DNA of 21,075 bases from Actinomycetes bacterium (GTDB lineage Bacteria; Actinomycetota; Actinomycetes; Actinomycetales; Microbacteriaceae): contig JAEZHW010000024.1 of assembly GCA_023436775.1 (NCBI GenBank), positions 1 through 21,075 on the forward strand, given 5' to 3'. Below, in pieces: positions 1 through 6,402 of this stretch (positions are counted from its first letter, which is position 1; every line of letters starts with the position of its first letter). A program made the position numbers and the translations under genes. The notes beneath the pieces are model-generated. The model had not been told where the DNA came from and did not search any database. It saw only the letters and a program-made list of their open reading frames with translations.

Positions 1-24
1 GCTGGGGCCCCTCGAAGGAACTGT
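1..24 (-). terminator. Possible half of a terminator hairpin after ctaF
   Basis: Directly after the ctaF stop the minus strand reads through a G/C-rich arm containing GGGGCCCC (positions 4-11), and then the sequence ends. This could be the first arm of the ctaF terminator, cut by the contig edge, or just a short palindrome. The other arm is not visible. Confidence 0.25.
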
Positions 25-480
25 CTAGTGGGCGAAGTTGCCGCGGGTGTATTCGAACACCCAGCCCACCAGTGCGACCACAAGGATCGGCACCGAGTAC
101 AGCATGAGCCACGCGCCGACCGCGAGACCCAGGAACATCAGGCCGGCGGCGAAGGCGACCACGATCGGCCACCAACTCCACGGGCTGAAGTGGCCCAGTT
201 CGGAGTCACCGTCATCGATGTCGGCGTCCAGGCGGTCCTCCGGAAGCTGCTGACCGGCCTGACGGCGGTAGTTGAGCCACAGGAAGAAGGCAATGAACGC
301 GGCCAGGATCGAGCTCAGGAGGAAGGCAATGGTGCCCACCCAGAAGCCCTCACGGTGCGTGCCACCCCACAGGTCGTTGAACACGTTGGGGTCTTCGAAG
401 TAGCTCCAGCCCACGTACAGGGCGCCGGCGAAGAGGAAGAACGCCGAGAGCAGCCAGAAGATCACGATATTGCTACGCAT
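25..480 (-). CDS. ctaF: Cytochrome c oxidase subunit IV, actinobacterial type (CtaF)
   Basis: A small membrane subunit of the aa3-type cytochrome c oxidase, which in actinobacteria forms a supercomplex with cytochrome bcc in the plasma membrane. The 151-residue protein has four hydrophobic segments (about 5-26, 46-69, 103-125 and 124-143) and an acidic loop at about 80-95, matching the actinobacterial subunit IV family in length and layout. It has no catalytic metal ligands, as expected for this accessory subunit. Its ATG overlaps the ctaD stop by one base (TAATG), and an AAAGGA ribosome site lies nine bases upstream inside ctaD, so translation is probably coupled. The gene is last in ctaC-ctaD-ctaF. 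ctaE and the qcr genes, often nearby in related genomes, are not seen before the window ends. Confidence 0.93.
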   Translation of the reverse strand: MRSNIVIFWLLSAFFLFAGALYVGWSYFEDPNVFNDLWGGTHREGFWVGTIAFLLSSILAAFIAFFLWLNYRRQAGQQLPEDRLDADIDDGDSELGHFSPWSWWPIVVAFAAGLMFLGLAVGAWLMLYSVPILVVALVGWVFEYTRGNFAH

Positions 481-2168
481 TAGTGAGCGTCCTTTCCTGC
501 CTTGTCGGCTGCCTGAGTCGGCTCAGTGTACAGACCGTGCTTCAGGTCGAAGGCCGGGGACTCGGAACGAACCCGCGGAATCGAGGTGAAGTTGTGACGC
601 GGCGGCGGCGACGAGGTGGCCCACTCGAGCGAGCGGCCGTGGCCCCACGGGTCGTCCGGCAGCTGCACCTTCGGCTTGCGAGCCGAGAGGTACACGTTCA
701 AGAAGAACGGCAGCATCGAGATGGCCAGCAGCGCCGCACCCATGGTGGACAGCTGGTTCATCCAGGTCACGCCGTCCTGCTCCAGGTAGGTGGCGTAACG
801 ACGCGGCATGCCCACCACACCGATCCAGTGCTGGATCAGGAAGGTCATGTGGAAGCCGACGAACAGCAACCAGAACTGGATCTTGCCCAGACGCTCGTTG
901 AGCATCCGGCCGGTCCACTTCGGCCACCAGAAGAAGAAGCCGGCGAACATTGCGAACACGACCGTACCGAAGATCACGTAGTGGAAGTGCGCGACCACGA
1001 AGTACGAGTCGCTGAGCGCGAAGTCCAGCGTGGTCGAGGAGAGGATCACACCGGTCAGACCACCGAAGGTGAAGGTGATCAAGAAGCCGATCGCCCACAG
1101 CATCGGATTCTCGAAGGTCAACGAACCGCGCCACATCGTGCCGATCCAGTTGAAGATCTTCACACCGGTCGGCACAGCGATCAGCATGGTCATGAAGGCG
1201 AAGAACGGCAGCAGCACCGAACCAGTCACGTACATGTGGTGCGCCCACACCGTCACAGACAGCGCCGCAATCGCGATGGTCGCGTAGATCAGCGTCTTGT
1301 ATCCGAAGATCGGCTTGCGGCTAAAGACCGGGAAGATCTCGGAAACGATACCGAAGAACGGCAGCGCAATGATGTACACCTCGGGGTGACCGAAGAACCA
1401 GAACAGGTGCTGCCACAGCAGGGCACCACCGGGGCCGTCGTACACGTGCGAGCCGAAGACTCGGTCGCTGGCCAGGGCCAACATGGCGGCGGCCAGGACC
1501 GGGAAGGCCAGCAGCACCAGGATCGAGGTCACCAGCGTGTTCCAAGTGAAGACCGGCATACGCCACATGGTCATACCCGGGGCGCGCATGGTGATGATCG
1601 TGGTAATGAAGTTGACGGCACCGAGGATGGTACCGAAACCGGACATACCGAGGCCGAGCACCCACAGGTCACCACCGATACCCGGCGAATAGGTCTCAGT
1701 CGACAGCGGGGTGTAAGCGAACCAACCGAAGGAAGCCGCACCCTGCGGGGTCAGGAAGCCCGCCACCGCGATGAGGCTACCGAAGTTGTACAGCCAGTAT
1801 GCGAAGGCGTTCAGACGCGGGAAGGCCACATCCGGTGCACCAATCTGCAGCGGCATCAGGACGTTAGCGAAGCCGGCGAACAGCGGCGTCGCGAACATCA
1901 GCAGCATGATCGTGCCGTGCATAGTGAAGAGCTGGTTGTACTGCTCGTTCGTCTGCACGACCTGCAGACCAGGCTCCCAGAGCTGCACGCGGATGATCAG
2001 GGCCATCACGCCACCGATCAGGAAGTAAATGAACGACGTGATCAGGTACATGTACCCGATGGTCTTGTGGTCAGTGGAGGTGATCCAGTTGACCAGGATG
2101 TCGCCCTTCCGCGTGGGCTTGGGGGCGTTCACGGGCTTCGATGCCGTGGCCGTAGTGTTGGTGCTCAT
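480..2168 (-). CDS. ctaD: Cytochrome c oxidase subunit I (CtaD)
   Basis: Catalytic subunit of aa3 cytochrome c oxidase: it reduces O2 to water at the heme a3-CuB centre and pumps protons. The 562-residue length is usual for actinobacteria. Visible key residues: H84 in MHGTIM (heme a); D113 and N120 in APDVAFPRLN (D-channel entry); H261, E263 and Y265 in GHPEVY (CuB ligand, channel glutamate and cross-linked tyrosine); H310-H311 (CuB); K337 in PTGVK (K channel); H394 and H396 in HFHYV (hemes a3 and a). All are intact, so this is a proton-pumping A-type oxidase. The ATG start lies 11 bases after the ctaC stop, and a GAGGA ribosome site overlaps that stop codon. It is part of the ctaC-ctaD-ctaF operon. 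Confidence 0.98.
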   Translation of the reverse strand: MSTNTTATASKPVNAPKPTRKGDILVNWITSTDHKTIGYMYLITSFIYFLIGGVMALIIRVQLWEPGLQVVQTNEQYNQLFTMHGTIMLLMFATPLFAGFANVLMPLQIGAPDVAFPRLNAFAYWLYNFGSLIAVAGFLTPQGAASFGWFAYTPLSTETYSPGIGGDLWVLGLGMSGFGTILGAVNFITTIITMRAPGMTMWRMPVFTWNTLVTSILVLLAFPVLAAAMLALASDRVFGSHVYDGPGGALLWQHLFWFFGHPEVYIIALPFFGIVSEIFPVFSRKPIFGYKTLIYATIAIAALSVTVWAHHMYVTGSVLLPFFAFMTMLIAVPTGVKIFNWIGTMWRGSLTFENPMLWAIGFLITFTFGGLTGVILSSTTLDFALSDSYFVVAHFHYVIFGTVVFAMFAGFFFWWPKWTGRMLNERLGKIQFWLLFVGFHMTFLIQHWIGVVGMPRRYATYLEQDGVTWMNQLSTMGAALLAISMLPFFLNVYLSARKPKVQLPDDPWGHGRSLEWATSSPPPRHNFTSIPRVRSESPAFDLKHGLYTEPTQAADKAGKDAH

Positions 2169-2179
2169 CAGCTCTGTCC

Positions 2180-3040
2180 TCAGTGCTTCGCAGCGGCCTG
2201 GTTCAGGCCTTCACGGTCGGAAAAGCGGTCGTAGGTCTCGTCCAGCTGACCCACCCAGCCGCGCTCGCGCAGCGCCTCGATCTGCTTGGCGTATTCCGCC
2301 TCAGAGACGACGCGCACTTCGAAGAGCATGAGCGAGTGGTACTGGCCACAGAGCTCGGCGCACTTGCCGTAGTAAGTGCCTTCCTTCTGCGGAGTCACGT
2401 ACATGTAGTTCGACTGGAAGGGAATGGTGTCCTTCTTGTACAGGAAGTCGATCACCCAGAACGAGTGAATGACGTCGCGGGTACGCAGTTCGATCTGTGC
2501 CGACTTGTTGACCGGCAGGTACAGGACCGGCACGTTCGAGGTGTCGACCTGCTGACCCTTCTCGTGACGCGCCTGCTCACCAGCGAAGTAGACGTTCTCG
2601 TCAACGTAGTTGAAGTCCCACGCCCACTGCTTCGCCATCACCTGGATCTTGACGTCCGGCTCGGCAACGGGGGCTTCGATGCTGACCTGTTCGCGCACCG
2701 TCGCGACGAAGAAGCCAATCACGAGCACCAGCGGAACGATGGTGTAGAAGATCTCGATCGGCATGTTGTAGCGCAGCTGCACCGGCAGGCCTTCCTGGCC
2801 ACGGCGGCGACGATACACAATCATTGCCCAAAGGATCAGGCCCCAGGTGAGCAGACCCACCAAGAGCAGAACGATCCACGAGTTCACCCAAAGACCGATC
2901 ACGCCATCGACGTGATTCGTCGTTCCAGGCTCGGTCGGCAGCCATCCCAGCTGCTGTTCTTGGGTGCAACCGGTGACCAGAAGGGCCACGGAAGCTACCA
3001 GTGGGATCGAAGTCCAACGAAGTCGACGCTGCGGACGCAC
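2180..3040 (-). CDS. ctaC: Cytochrome c oxidase subunit II (CtaC), lipoprotein
   Basis: Carries the CuA centre that takes electrons from cytochrome c and passes them to subunit I. The 286-residue protein starts with a lipoprotein signal: basic MRPQRRLR, a hydrophobic stretch and the lipobox LVTGC (C25). Two membrane helices follow (about 51-76 and 93-115), then a cupredoxin domain on the outer face. CuA ligands are visible: H192, C227, E229, C231, H235 and M238 (CAELCGQYHSLM). The aromatic QWAWDFNY patch (138-145) is the usual electron entry site. The start is GTG with AAAGG about seven bases upstream; a nearby ATG at 3045 is out of frame. It is first in ctaC-ctaD-ctaF, with a likely promoter at 3077-3082. 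Confidence 0.97.
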   Translation of the reverse strand: MRPQRRLRWTSIPLVASVALLVTGCTQEQQLGWLPTEPGTTNHVDGVIGLWVNSWIVLLLVGLLTWGLILWAMIVYRRRRGQEGLPVQLRYNMPIEIFYTIVPLVLVIGFFVATVREQVSIEAPVAEPDVKIQVMAKQWAWDFNYVDENVYFAGEQARHEKGQQVDTSNVPVLYLPVNKSAQIELRTRDVIHSFWVIDFLYKKDTIPFQSNYMYVTPQKEGTYYGKCAELCGQYHSLMLFEVRVVSEAEYAKQIEALRERGWVGQLDETYDRFSDREGLNQAAAKH

Positions 3041-3076
3041 CTCATGCCTTTCGACGATGGAAAAAGGGCTCTGGCC

Positions 3077-3082
3077 AGTCTA
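3077..3082 (-). promoter_or_regulatory. Candidate -10 box for ctaCDF
   Basis: The minus strand reads TAGACT, a fit to the actinobacterial TANNNT box, about 36 bases before the ctaC GTG. That leaves a leader of roughly 30 bases containing the AAAGG ribosome site. No clear -35 box is visible. The same hexamer precedes hisD. Confidence 0.45.
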
Positions 3083-3212
3083 TTCGATAAACCGACCGAC
3101 TCTTCGCACCCCAGGGCCCTTCGGGGTGGCGTGCACCCAAGTTTCTGGGCCCCGTCCTTGGAATCATTGGCAAGTCTGCACAAGCGATTCGGAAAAACTC
3201 GTTGTCGAGTTC

Positions 3213-3218
3213 TAGCCT
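3213..3218 (+). promoter_or_regulatory. Candidate -10 box, leaderless thioesterase transcript
   Basis: TAGCCT ends six bases before the ATG at 3225, the spacing expected when transcription starts on the A of the start codon. No Shine-Dalgarno sequence precedes this ATG, which agrees with a leaderless message. Confidence 0.5.
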
Positions 3219-3224
3219 CGACGC

Positions 3225-3785
3225 ATGAACATGATCGTTCGGATGCTCTGGCTGGCCCTCCGGTCGCGCCGCTGGCCGCGATTGCGTCCCACAGACGTGT
3301 CTCGGACCACGTTCCGCGTCCGCCTCAGCGACCTCGACGTGCTGCGGCATATGAACAACGGCATCTACCTGTCGATCATGGATCTCGGCCGCATCGATCT
3401 GATGCGCCGCAGCGGTACCTTCCAGCGCGTGAACGAGCGCCGTTGGTACCCGGTGGTCGTCGCGCAAACGATCACCTATCGTCGTTCGCTGGAACTCGGC
3501 CAGCAATTTGATCTCGAGACCGCACTGCTCGGCGTGGACGATAAGTCGGTGTTCATCGAGCAGCGCTTCGTCGTTGCTGGCCAGATCTACGCTCAGGCGA
3601 TTGTCCGCGCCCGCTTCCTCAAGCGCAGTGGTGGCACCGTGCCTATGGAGGAACTCATCGAGGTGGTCGAGGGCGAAGAACTGCCCGAGCTGCCCGCGTG
3701 GGTGGCGCAGTGGACCGCGCAGACGGCACTGCCCCCCTCGCGCGCGGAGGCGCCGAGCACGTGGGGCGACCGCATCCCTGCGTAG
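3225..3785 (+). CDS. Hotdog-fold acyl-CoA thioesterase-like protein (THEM6/YbgC type)
   Basis: A 186-residue protein of the 4-hydroxybenzoyl-CoA thioesterase hotdog superfamily. The signature lies at 34-64: LSDLDVLRHMNNGIYL, then MDLGRIDLMRRSG, a pattern shared with THEM6-like proteins; the aspartates at 36 and 38 and HMNN (42-45) mark the usual active-site helix. The likely activity is hydrolysis of an acyl-CoA thioester, but the substrate cannot be read from sequence. A basic, hydrophobic N-terminus (about 1-22) could let it touch the membrane. It has its own apparent leaderless promoter, diverges from ctaC and ends at a hairpin shared with erpA, so it is a single-gene unit. The specific biochemical role is unknown. 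Confidence 0.85.
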   Translation: MNMIVRMLWLALRSRRWPRLRPTDVSRTTFRVRLSDLDVLRHMNNGIYLSIMDLGRIDLMRRSGTFQRVNERRWYPVVVAQTITYRRSLELGQQFDLETALLGVDDKSVFIEQRFVVAGQIYAQAIVRARFLKRSGGTVPMEELIEVVEGEELPELPAWVAQWTAQTALPPSRAEAPSTWGDRIPA

Positions 3786-3819
3786 TGAGCACCTGCTCGC
3801 CCGAATCGGTCCAACGCAA

Positions 3820-3852
3820 TCGGCCCCATCAGCATGCTGCTGGTGGGGCCGA
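3820..3852. terminator. Bidirectional hairpin between thioesterase gene and erpA
   Basis: A 14-pair stem (3820-3833 with 3839-3852, one T-G wobble) around a five-base loop, ATGCT, lies in the convergent gap. There is no strong T-tract on either side, as is common in high-GC actinobacteria. It can serve both converging genes. Confidence 0.8.
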
Positions 3853-3872
3853 CTTAAGCGTGGCGAGGCGAT

Positions 3873-4259
3873 TTAGTGGAACGAGTCACCGCAGGCGCAG
3901 CTGCCGGCTGCGTTCGGGTTGTCGATGGTGAAGCCCTGCTTCTGAATGGTGTCCTCGAAGTCGATGGTGGCGCCGTCCAGGTACGGGCTGCTCATGCGGT
4001 CCACGACGACCTCAACGTTGTCGCCGAAGGATACGGTCGCGTCGCCTTCGTCCAGGCGCTCGTCGAAGTAGAGCTGGTAGATCAGACCCGAGCAACCACC
4101 AGGCTGCACGGCGAGGCGCAAACGCAGGTCGTCACGACCTTCCTGGTCCAGCAGGCTCTTCACCTTCGCGGCTGCGGCGTCGGTCAACACCACGCCGTGC
4201 GCGGGCGACTCCGCGGTCCGGGTCGGGCCGAGGGTGAGGTCAGTGCTGACGTCAGACAT
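3873..4259 (-). CDS. erpA: A-type iron-sulfur cluster carrier (ErpA/HesB/IscA family)
   Basis: Carries Fe-S clusters from the assembly machinery to apo-proteins in the cytoplasm. The 128-residue protein has the A-type carrier domain from about 23 to 128 with the three expected cysteines: C56 in QPGGCSGLIY, and C121 and C123 in the C-terminal SCACGDSF. About 20 residues precede the domain, as often in actinobacterial members. The ATG start has an AAGGAG ribosome site five bases upstream. It is transcribed alone toward a hairpin shared with the thioesterase gene, and a TACAAT -10 box precedes it. Its position near cytochrome oxidase genes is common in actinobacteria, but no partner in this window is clearly its client. 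The exact subtype (ErpA, IscA or SufA) cannot be settled from sequence alone. Confidence 0.93.
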   Translation of the reverse strand: MSDVSTDLTLGPTRTAESPAHGVVLTDAAAAKVKSLLDQEGRDDLRLRLAVQPGGCSGLIYQLYFDERLDEGDATVSFGDNVEVVVDRMSSPYLDGATIDFEDTIQKQGFTIDNPNAAGSCACGDSFH

Positions 4260-4291
4260 TGCTGCTCCTTGCTGAATACGTGTGCAGGCTC

Positions 4292-4297
4292 ATTGTA
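4292..4297 (-). promoter_or_regulatory. Candidate -10 box for erpA
   Basis: The minus strand reads TACAAT about 32 bases before the erpA ATG. A TTGCAT that could act as -35 lies 14 bases further upstream, a rather short spacer. Confidence 0.4.
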
Positions 4298-4322
4298 GGC
4301 CTCAACACTGAATGCAACGGGG

Positions 4323-5744
4323 CTATTCCCGGGCTGCGTTCAACGCCAGCAAGAGCAGTGCTTCAGCAGCCACTGCCTTGCGGAATCCGGGCAGATGTAG
4401 GGACTCGTTGGGGCTGTGCGCTCGACTATCCGGATCCTCCACGCCGGTGACCAGAATGGCGGCCTCCGGATAGCGTTCGGCGAGGTCGGCGATGAAGGGG
4501 ATACTGCCACCAACGCCCTGTAGCACTGGTTCGCGGCCCCAGGCTGCGGTCATGGTGGCAATGGCGTCGTGCACCACTGGGTGGTCCGCCTCGACCAGGT
4601 ACCCCTCCCCCAGCTGCTCATCCCCGAACTCCAGGCGGGCGCCGAATGCAGCATTGGCGAGCAGATGCTGCTGCACCAGCCGCGCCGCCTCTGCCGCCGT
4701 CTGGCCGGGCGCCACGCGGACGCTGATCTTGACCCGGACGGCTGCCGCCAGCGCATTCGCGGCCACTGCGACCGCTGGCGCGTCGATGCCGGTCACCGTG
4801 ATCGCCGGCTGCCACCACAGCTGTTGCAGCGGGTTGTCGCTGCCGACGCGTTCCACGCCGTCCAAGAGGCCGGACTCGGCGCGGAGCCGAGCCTCGTCGT
4901 ATTCCGGCGCGGAAGCCACATGCCGGTGCAAACCAGCAACCGCCACACTGCCATCCGTCGCCCAGAGCGAGTCGAGCGTACGAATGGTAGCGAGCATTGC
5001 ATCCGGCACCGCTCCGCCAAAGATGCCCGAGTGCACGTTGTGGTCCAGGGTGCGCACCGTCATGGTGAAGGTCGCATTGCCCCGCAAGCTGACCGTCAGG
5101 CCGGGAGTCTGTTCATCCCAGTTCCCCGAGTCGGCAACAACGATCGCGTCGGCGGCCAGCCAGTCGCCGTACTGCTGCAAGAGCCACGGAAAGGACTCGG
5201 AGCCCGCTTCCTCTTCGCCTTCAATGAAGACGGCGAGGCCAAGTGCGGGACTGCTGGCGCTGTACTCGGCCAGGAGACGCAGGGAGGCCAGGTGCATGGC
5301 GATCCCGGCCTTGTCATCAGCGGTGCCGCGGCCGTAGAGGCGCTGGTTTCGCAGTGCCGGTTGGAACGGGACACTATCCCACTCCTCGTCCGGCCCCGGA
5401 GGCTGTACGTCGTGATGGGCATACAGCAGGACCGTCGGCGCACCCGGTGCCGCCGCCCGCCGCGCCAAGACTGCCGGATGGGCTCCGTCGCGCTCAGCGG
5501 TGACCACGGCCACGTCGTTGAAGATGCCGAGCGCCCGCAGTTCGTCTGCGATGAGGCCTGCGGTCCGGCGCAAGGGCTCAGCAGCGAATCCGTCCCAGGA
5601 GACGGACGGAATCTGGCTCAGGCGGCTGAGTCGGCGTAGCGTCCACGGCAGCACCGTCCGCACCCGGGCGGCCACGGTCTCGGCATCGACTACGGTCTCA
5701 GCCCCGGAAGTCCGATAGTCTGGGGACGCTTCATGGCCTGACAT
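4323..5744 (-). CDS. M20 family metallopeptidase (dipeptidase-like)
   Basis: A two-zinc hydrolase of the M20 ArgE/DapE/CPG2/CNDP group, most like cytosolic dipeptidases. Counting from the start chosen here (473 residues): H110 and D112 in AHHDVQP, D143 in GRGTADDK (bridging aspartate), E178-E179 in EGEEEAGS (catalytic base and ligand), D205 in VADSGNW, H238 in VHSGIFGG (the dimer-partner histidine of this family) and H443 in AHSPNE. All metal positions are present, so it should be active; the substrate is not known. The frame stays open up to an ATG at 5786, but I chose the ATG at 5744 because TAGCAT lies seven bases before it, a leaderless arrangement, and no ribosome site supports the upstream ATGs. 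It runs divergently from the DUF3043 gene. Confidence 0.9.
   Translation of the reverse strand: MSGHEASPDYRTSGAETVVDAETVAARVRTVLPWTLRRLSRLSQIPSVSWDGFAAEPLRRTAGLIADELRALGIFNDVAVVTAERDGAHPAVLARRAAAPGAPTVLLYAHHDVQPPGPDEEWDSVPFQPALRNQRLYGRGTADDKAGIAMHLASLRLLAEYSASSPALGLAVFIEGEEEAGSESFPWLLQQYGDWLAADAIVVADSGNWDEQTPGLTVSLRGNATFTMTVRTLDHNVHSGIFGGAVPDAMLATIRTLDSLWATDGSVAVAGLHRHVASAPEYDEARLRAESGLLDGVERVGSDNPLQQLWWQPAITVTGIDAPAVAVAANALAAAVRVKISVRVAPGQTAAEAARLVQQHLLANAAFGARLEFGDEQLGEGYLVEADHPVVHDAIATMTAAWGREPVLQGVGGSIPFIADLAERYPEAAILVTGVEDPDSRAHSPNESLHLPGFRKAVAAEALLLLALNAARE
5715..5720 (+). promoter_or_regulatory. Possible -10 box for the DUF3043 gene
   Basis: TAGTCT lies about 65 bases before the TTG start at 5786, inside the first codons of the opposite M20 gene. 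It is the only TANNNT match on the plus strand that I found close upstream. No convincing -35 box is seen. Confidence 0.25.
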
Positions 5745-5751
5745 GAAGTCC

Positions 5752-5757
5752 ATGCTA
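5752..5757 (-). promoter_or_regulatory. Candidate -10 box, leaderless M20 peptidase transcript
   Basis: The minus strand reads TAGCAT, followed by seven bases and the ATG at 5744. This spacing predicts transcription starting at or next to the start codon, and it is the main reason for preferring that ATG over in-frame ATGs upstream. Confidence 0.45.
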
Positions 5758-5785
5758 TGCCGACTCATTCGAGCAGGAGCCTTCA

Positions 5786-6343
5786 TTGAGCACTCCCACC
5801 CCAGACGATTCCACCTCCGGCGCCCCGCAGTCCGGGAAGGGCAAGGCCACGCCGTCGCGCAAGGAGCGTGTTGAGGCGAACCGCCGCCCCCTCGTCCCGA
5901 ACGACCGTAAGGCCGAGCGGGAGCGTCTCAAGGCCGAGCGCGCGAAGGTTCGCGAAGGCATGCTGCGAGGTGACGACCGCTACCTGCCGCCGCGCGACGC
6001 AGGCCCGCAGCGCGCCTTCGTGCGCGACTGGATCGACTCGCGCGTCTTCATCATCGGTGAGTACGCCCTGCCGATCATGCTGGGTCTGCTGCTCATCCCC
6101 TTCTTCACTGGCGACAACCTGGAAGCGCGCTTCCTCTCGGTGGCCATCACCTACGGCTACCTGCTAATCGTGATCCTGGTGAGCCTGTTCCTAATCTGGC
6201 GGCTCGGACACGCACTCGCAGCTAAGTTCGGCAAGGACAAGCTGCAGCGAGGCTGGCGCCTGTACGCCTTCATGCGCAGCCTCACCTTCCGCTCGGCCCG
6301 CGTGCCGAAGCCGCGTGTGGCGCGTGGCGAACACGTCGAATAG
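5786..6343 (+). CDS. DUF3043 membrane protein of unknown function
   Basis: A 185-residue protein recognised as DUF3043, a family found in actinobacteria. The first 80 residues are hydrophilic and rich in Lys, Arg and Glu (RKERVEANRRP, then RKAERERLKAERAKVREGM), probably a charged helix on the cytoplasmic side; an RYLPPRDAGPQRAFVRDWIDSR stretch leads into two membrane helices (about 89-107 and 117-138). The basic tail ends in GEHVE. The start is TTG, decided by AGGAG seven bases upstream; no in-frame ATG or GTG fits better. The gene starts within about 40 bases of the divergent M20 gene and ends at a strong hairpin facing pyrD. No enzymatic motif is visible, so no function is assigned. Confidence 0.87.
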   Translation: MSTPTPDDSTSGAPQSGKGKATPSRKERVEANRRPLVPNDRKAERERLKAERAKVREGMLRGDDRYLPPRDAGPQRAFVRDWIDSRVFIIGEYALPIMLGLLLIPFFTGDNLEARFLSVAITYGYLLIVILVSLFLIWRLGHALAAKFGKDKLQRGWRLYAFMRSLTFRSARVPKPRVARGEHVE

Positions 6344-6354
6344 ACCGCTGAACG

Positions 6355-6387
6355 CATGAGGGCCCTCGCAGTGCGGGGGCCCTCATG
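6355..6387. terminator. Strong bidirectional hairpin between DUF3043 gene and pyrD
   Basis: A 15-pair stem (6355-6369 with 6373-6387, one T-G wobble) closes on the three-base loop AGT in the convergent gap, 12 bases after the DUF3043 stop and 15 bases from the pyrD stop. No T-tract follows. It is one of the two strongest inverted repeats I found in the window. Confidence 0.85.
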
Positions 6388-6402
6388 GCGTGTCCGGAAC
6401 GA

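Noticed and set aside
483..2234. 583-codon open frame antisense to ctaD
   Set aside because: Its composition is rich in His, Gln, Glu and Arg with no domain pattern. It mirrors the G/C-biased third positions of ctaD, which has all catalytic residues.
2183..3511. 442-codon open frame antisense to ctaC, running into the thioesterase gene
   Set aside because: It crosses two well-supported genes and the intergenic region, has low-complexity composition and no recognisable motif.
4569..5639. 356-codon open frame antisense to the M20 peptidase
   Set aside because: It is a shadow of a gene with intact zinc ligands, and it lacks a ribosome site and any motif.
5745..5786. Longer N-terminus of the M20 peptidase from the ATG at 5786
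   Set aside because: It lacks a ribosome site and contains the likely -10 box; the extra 14 residues resemble no known part of the family.
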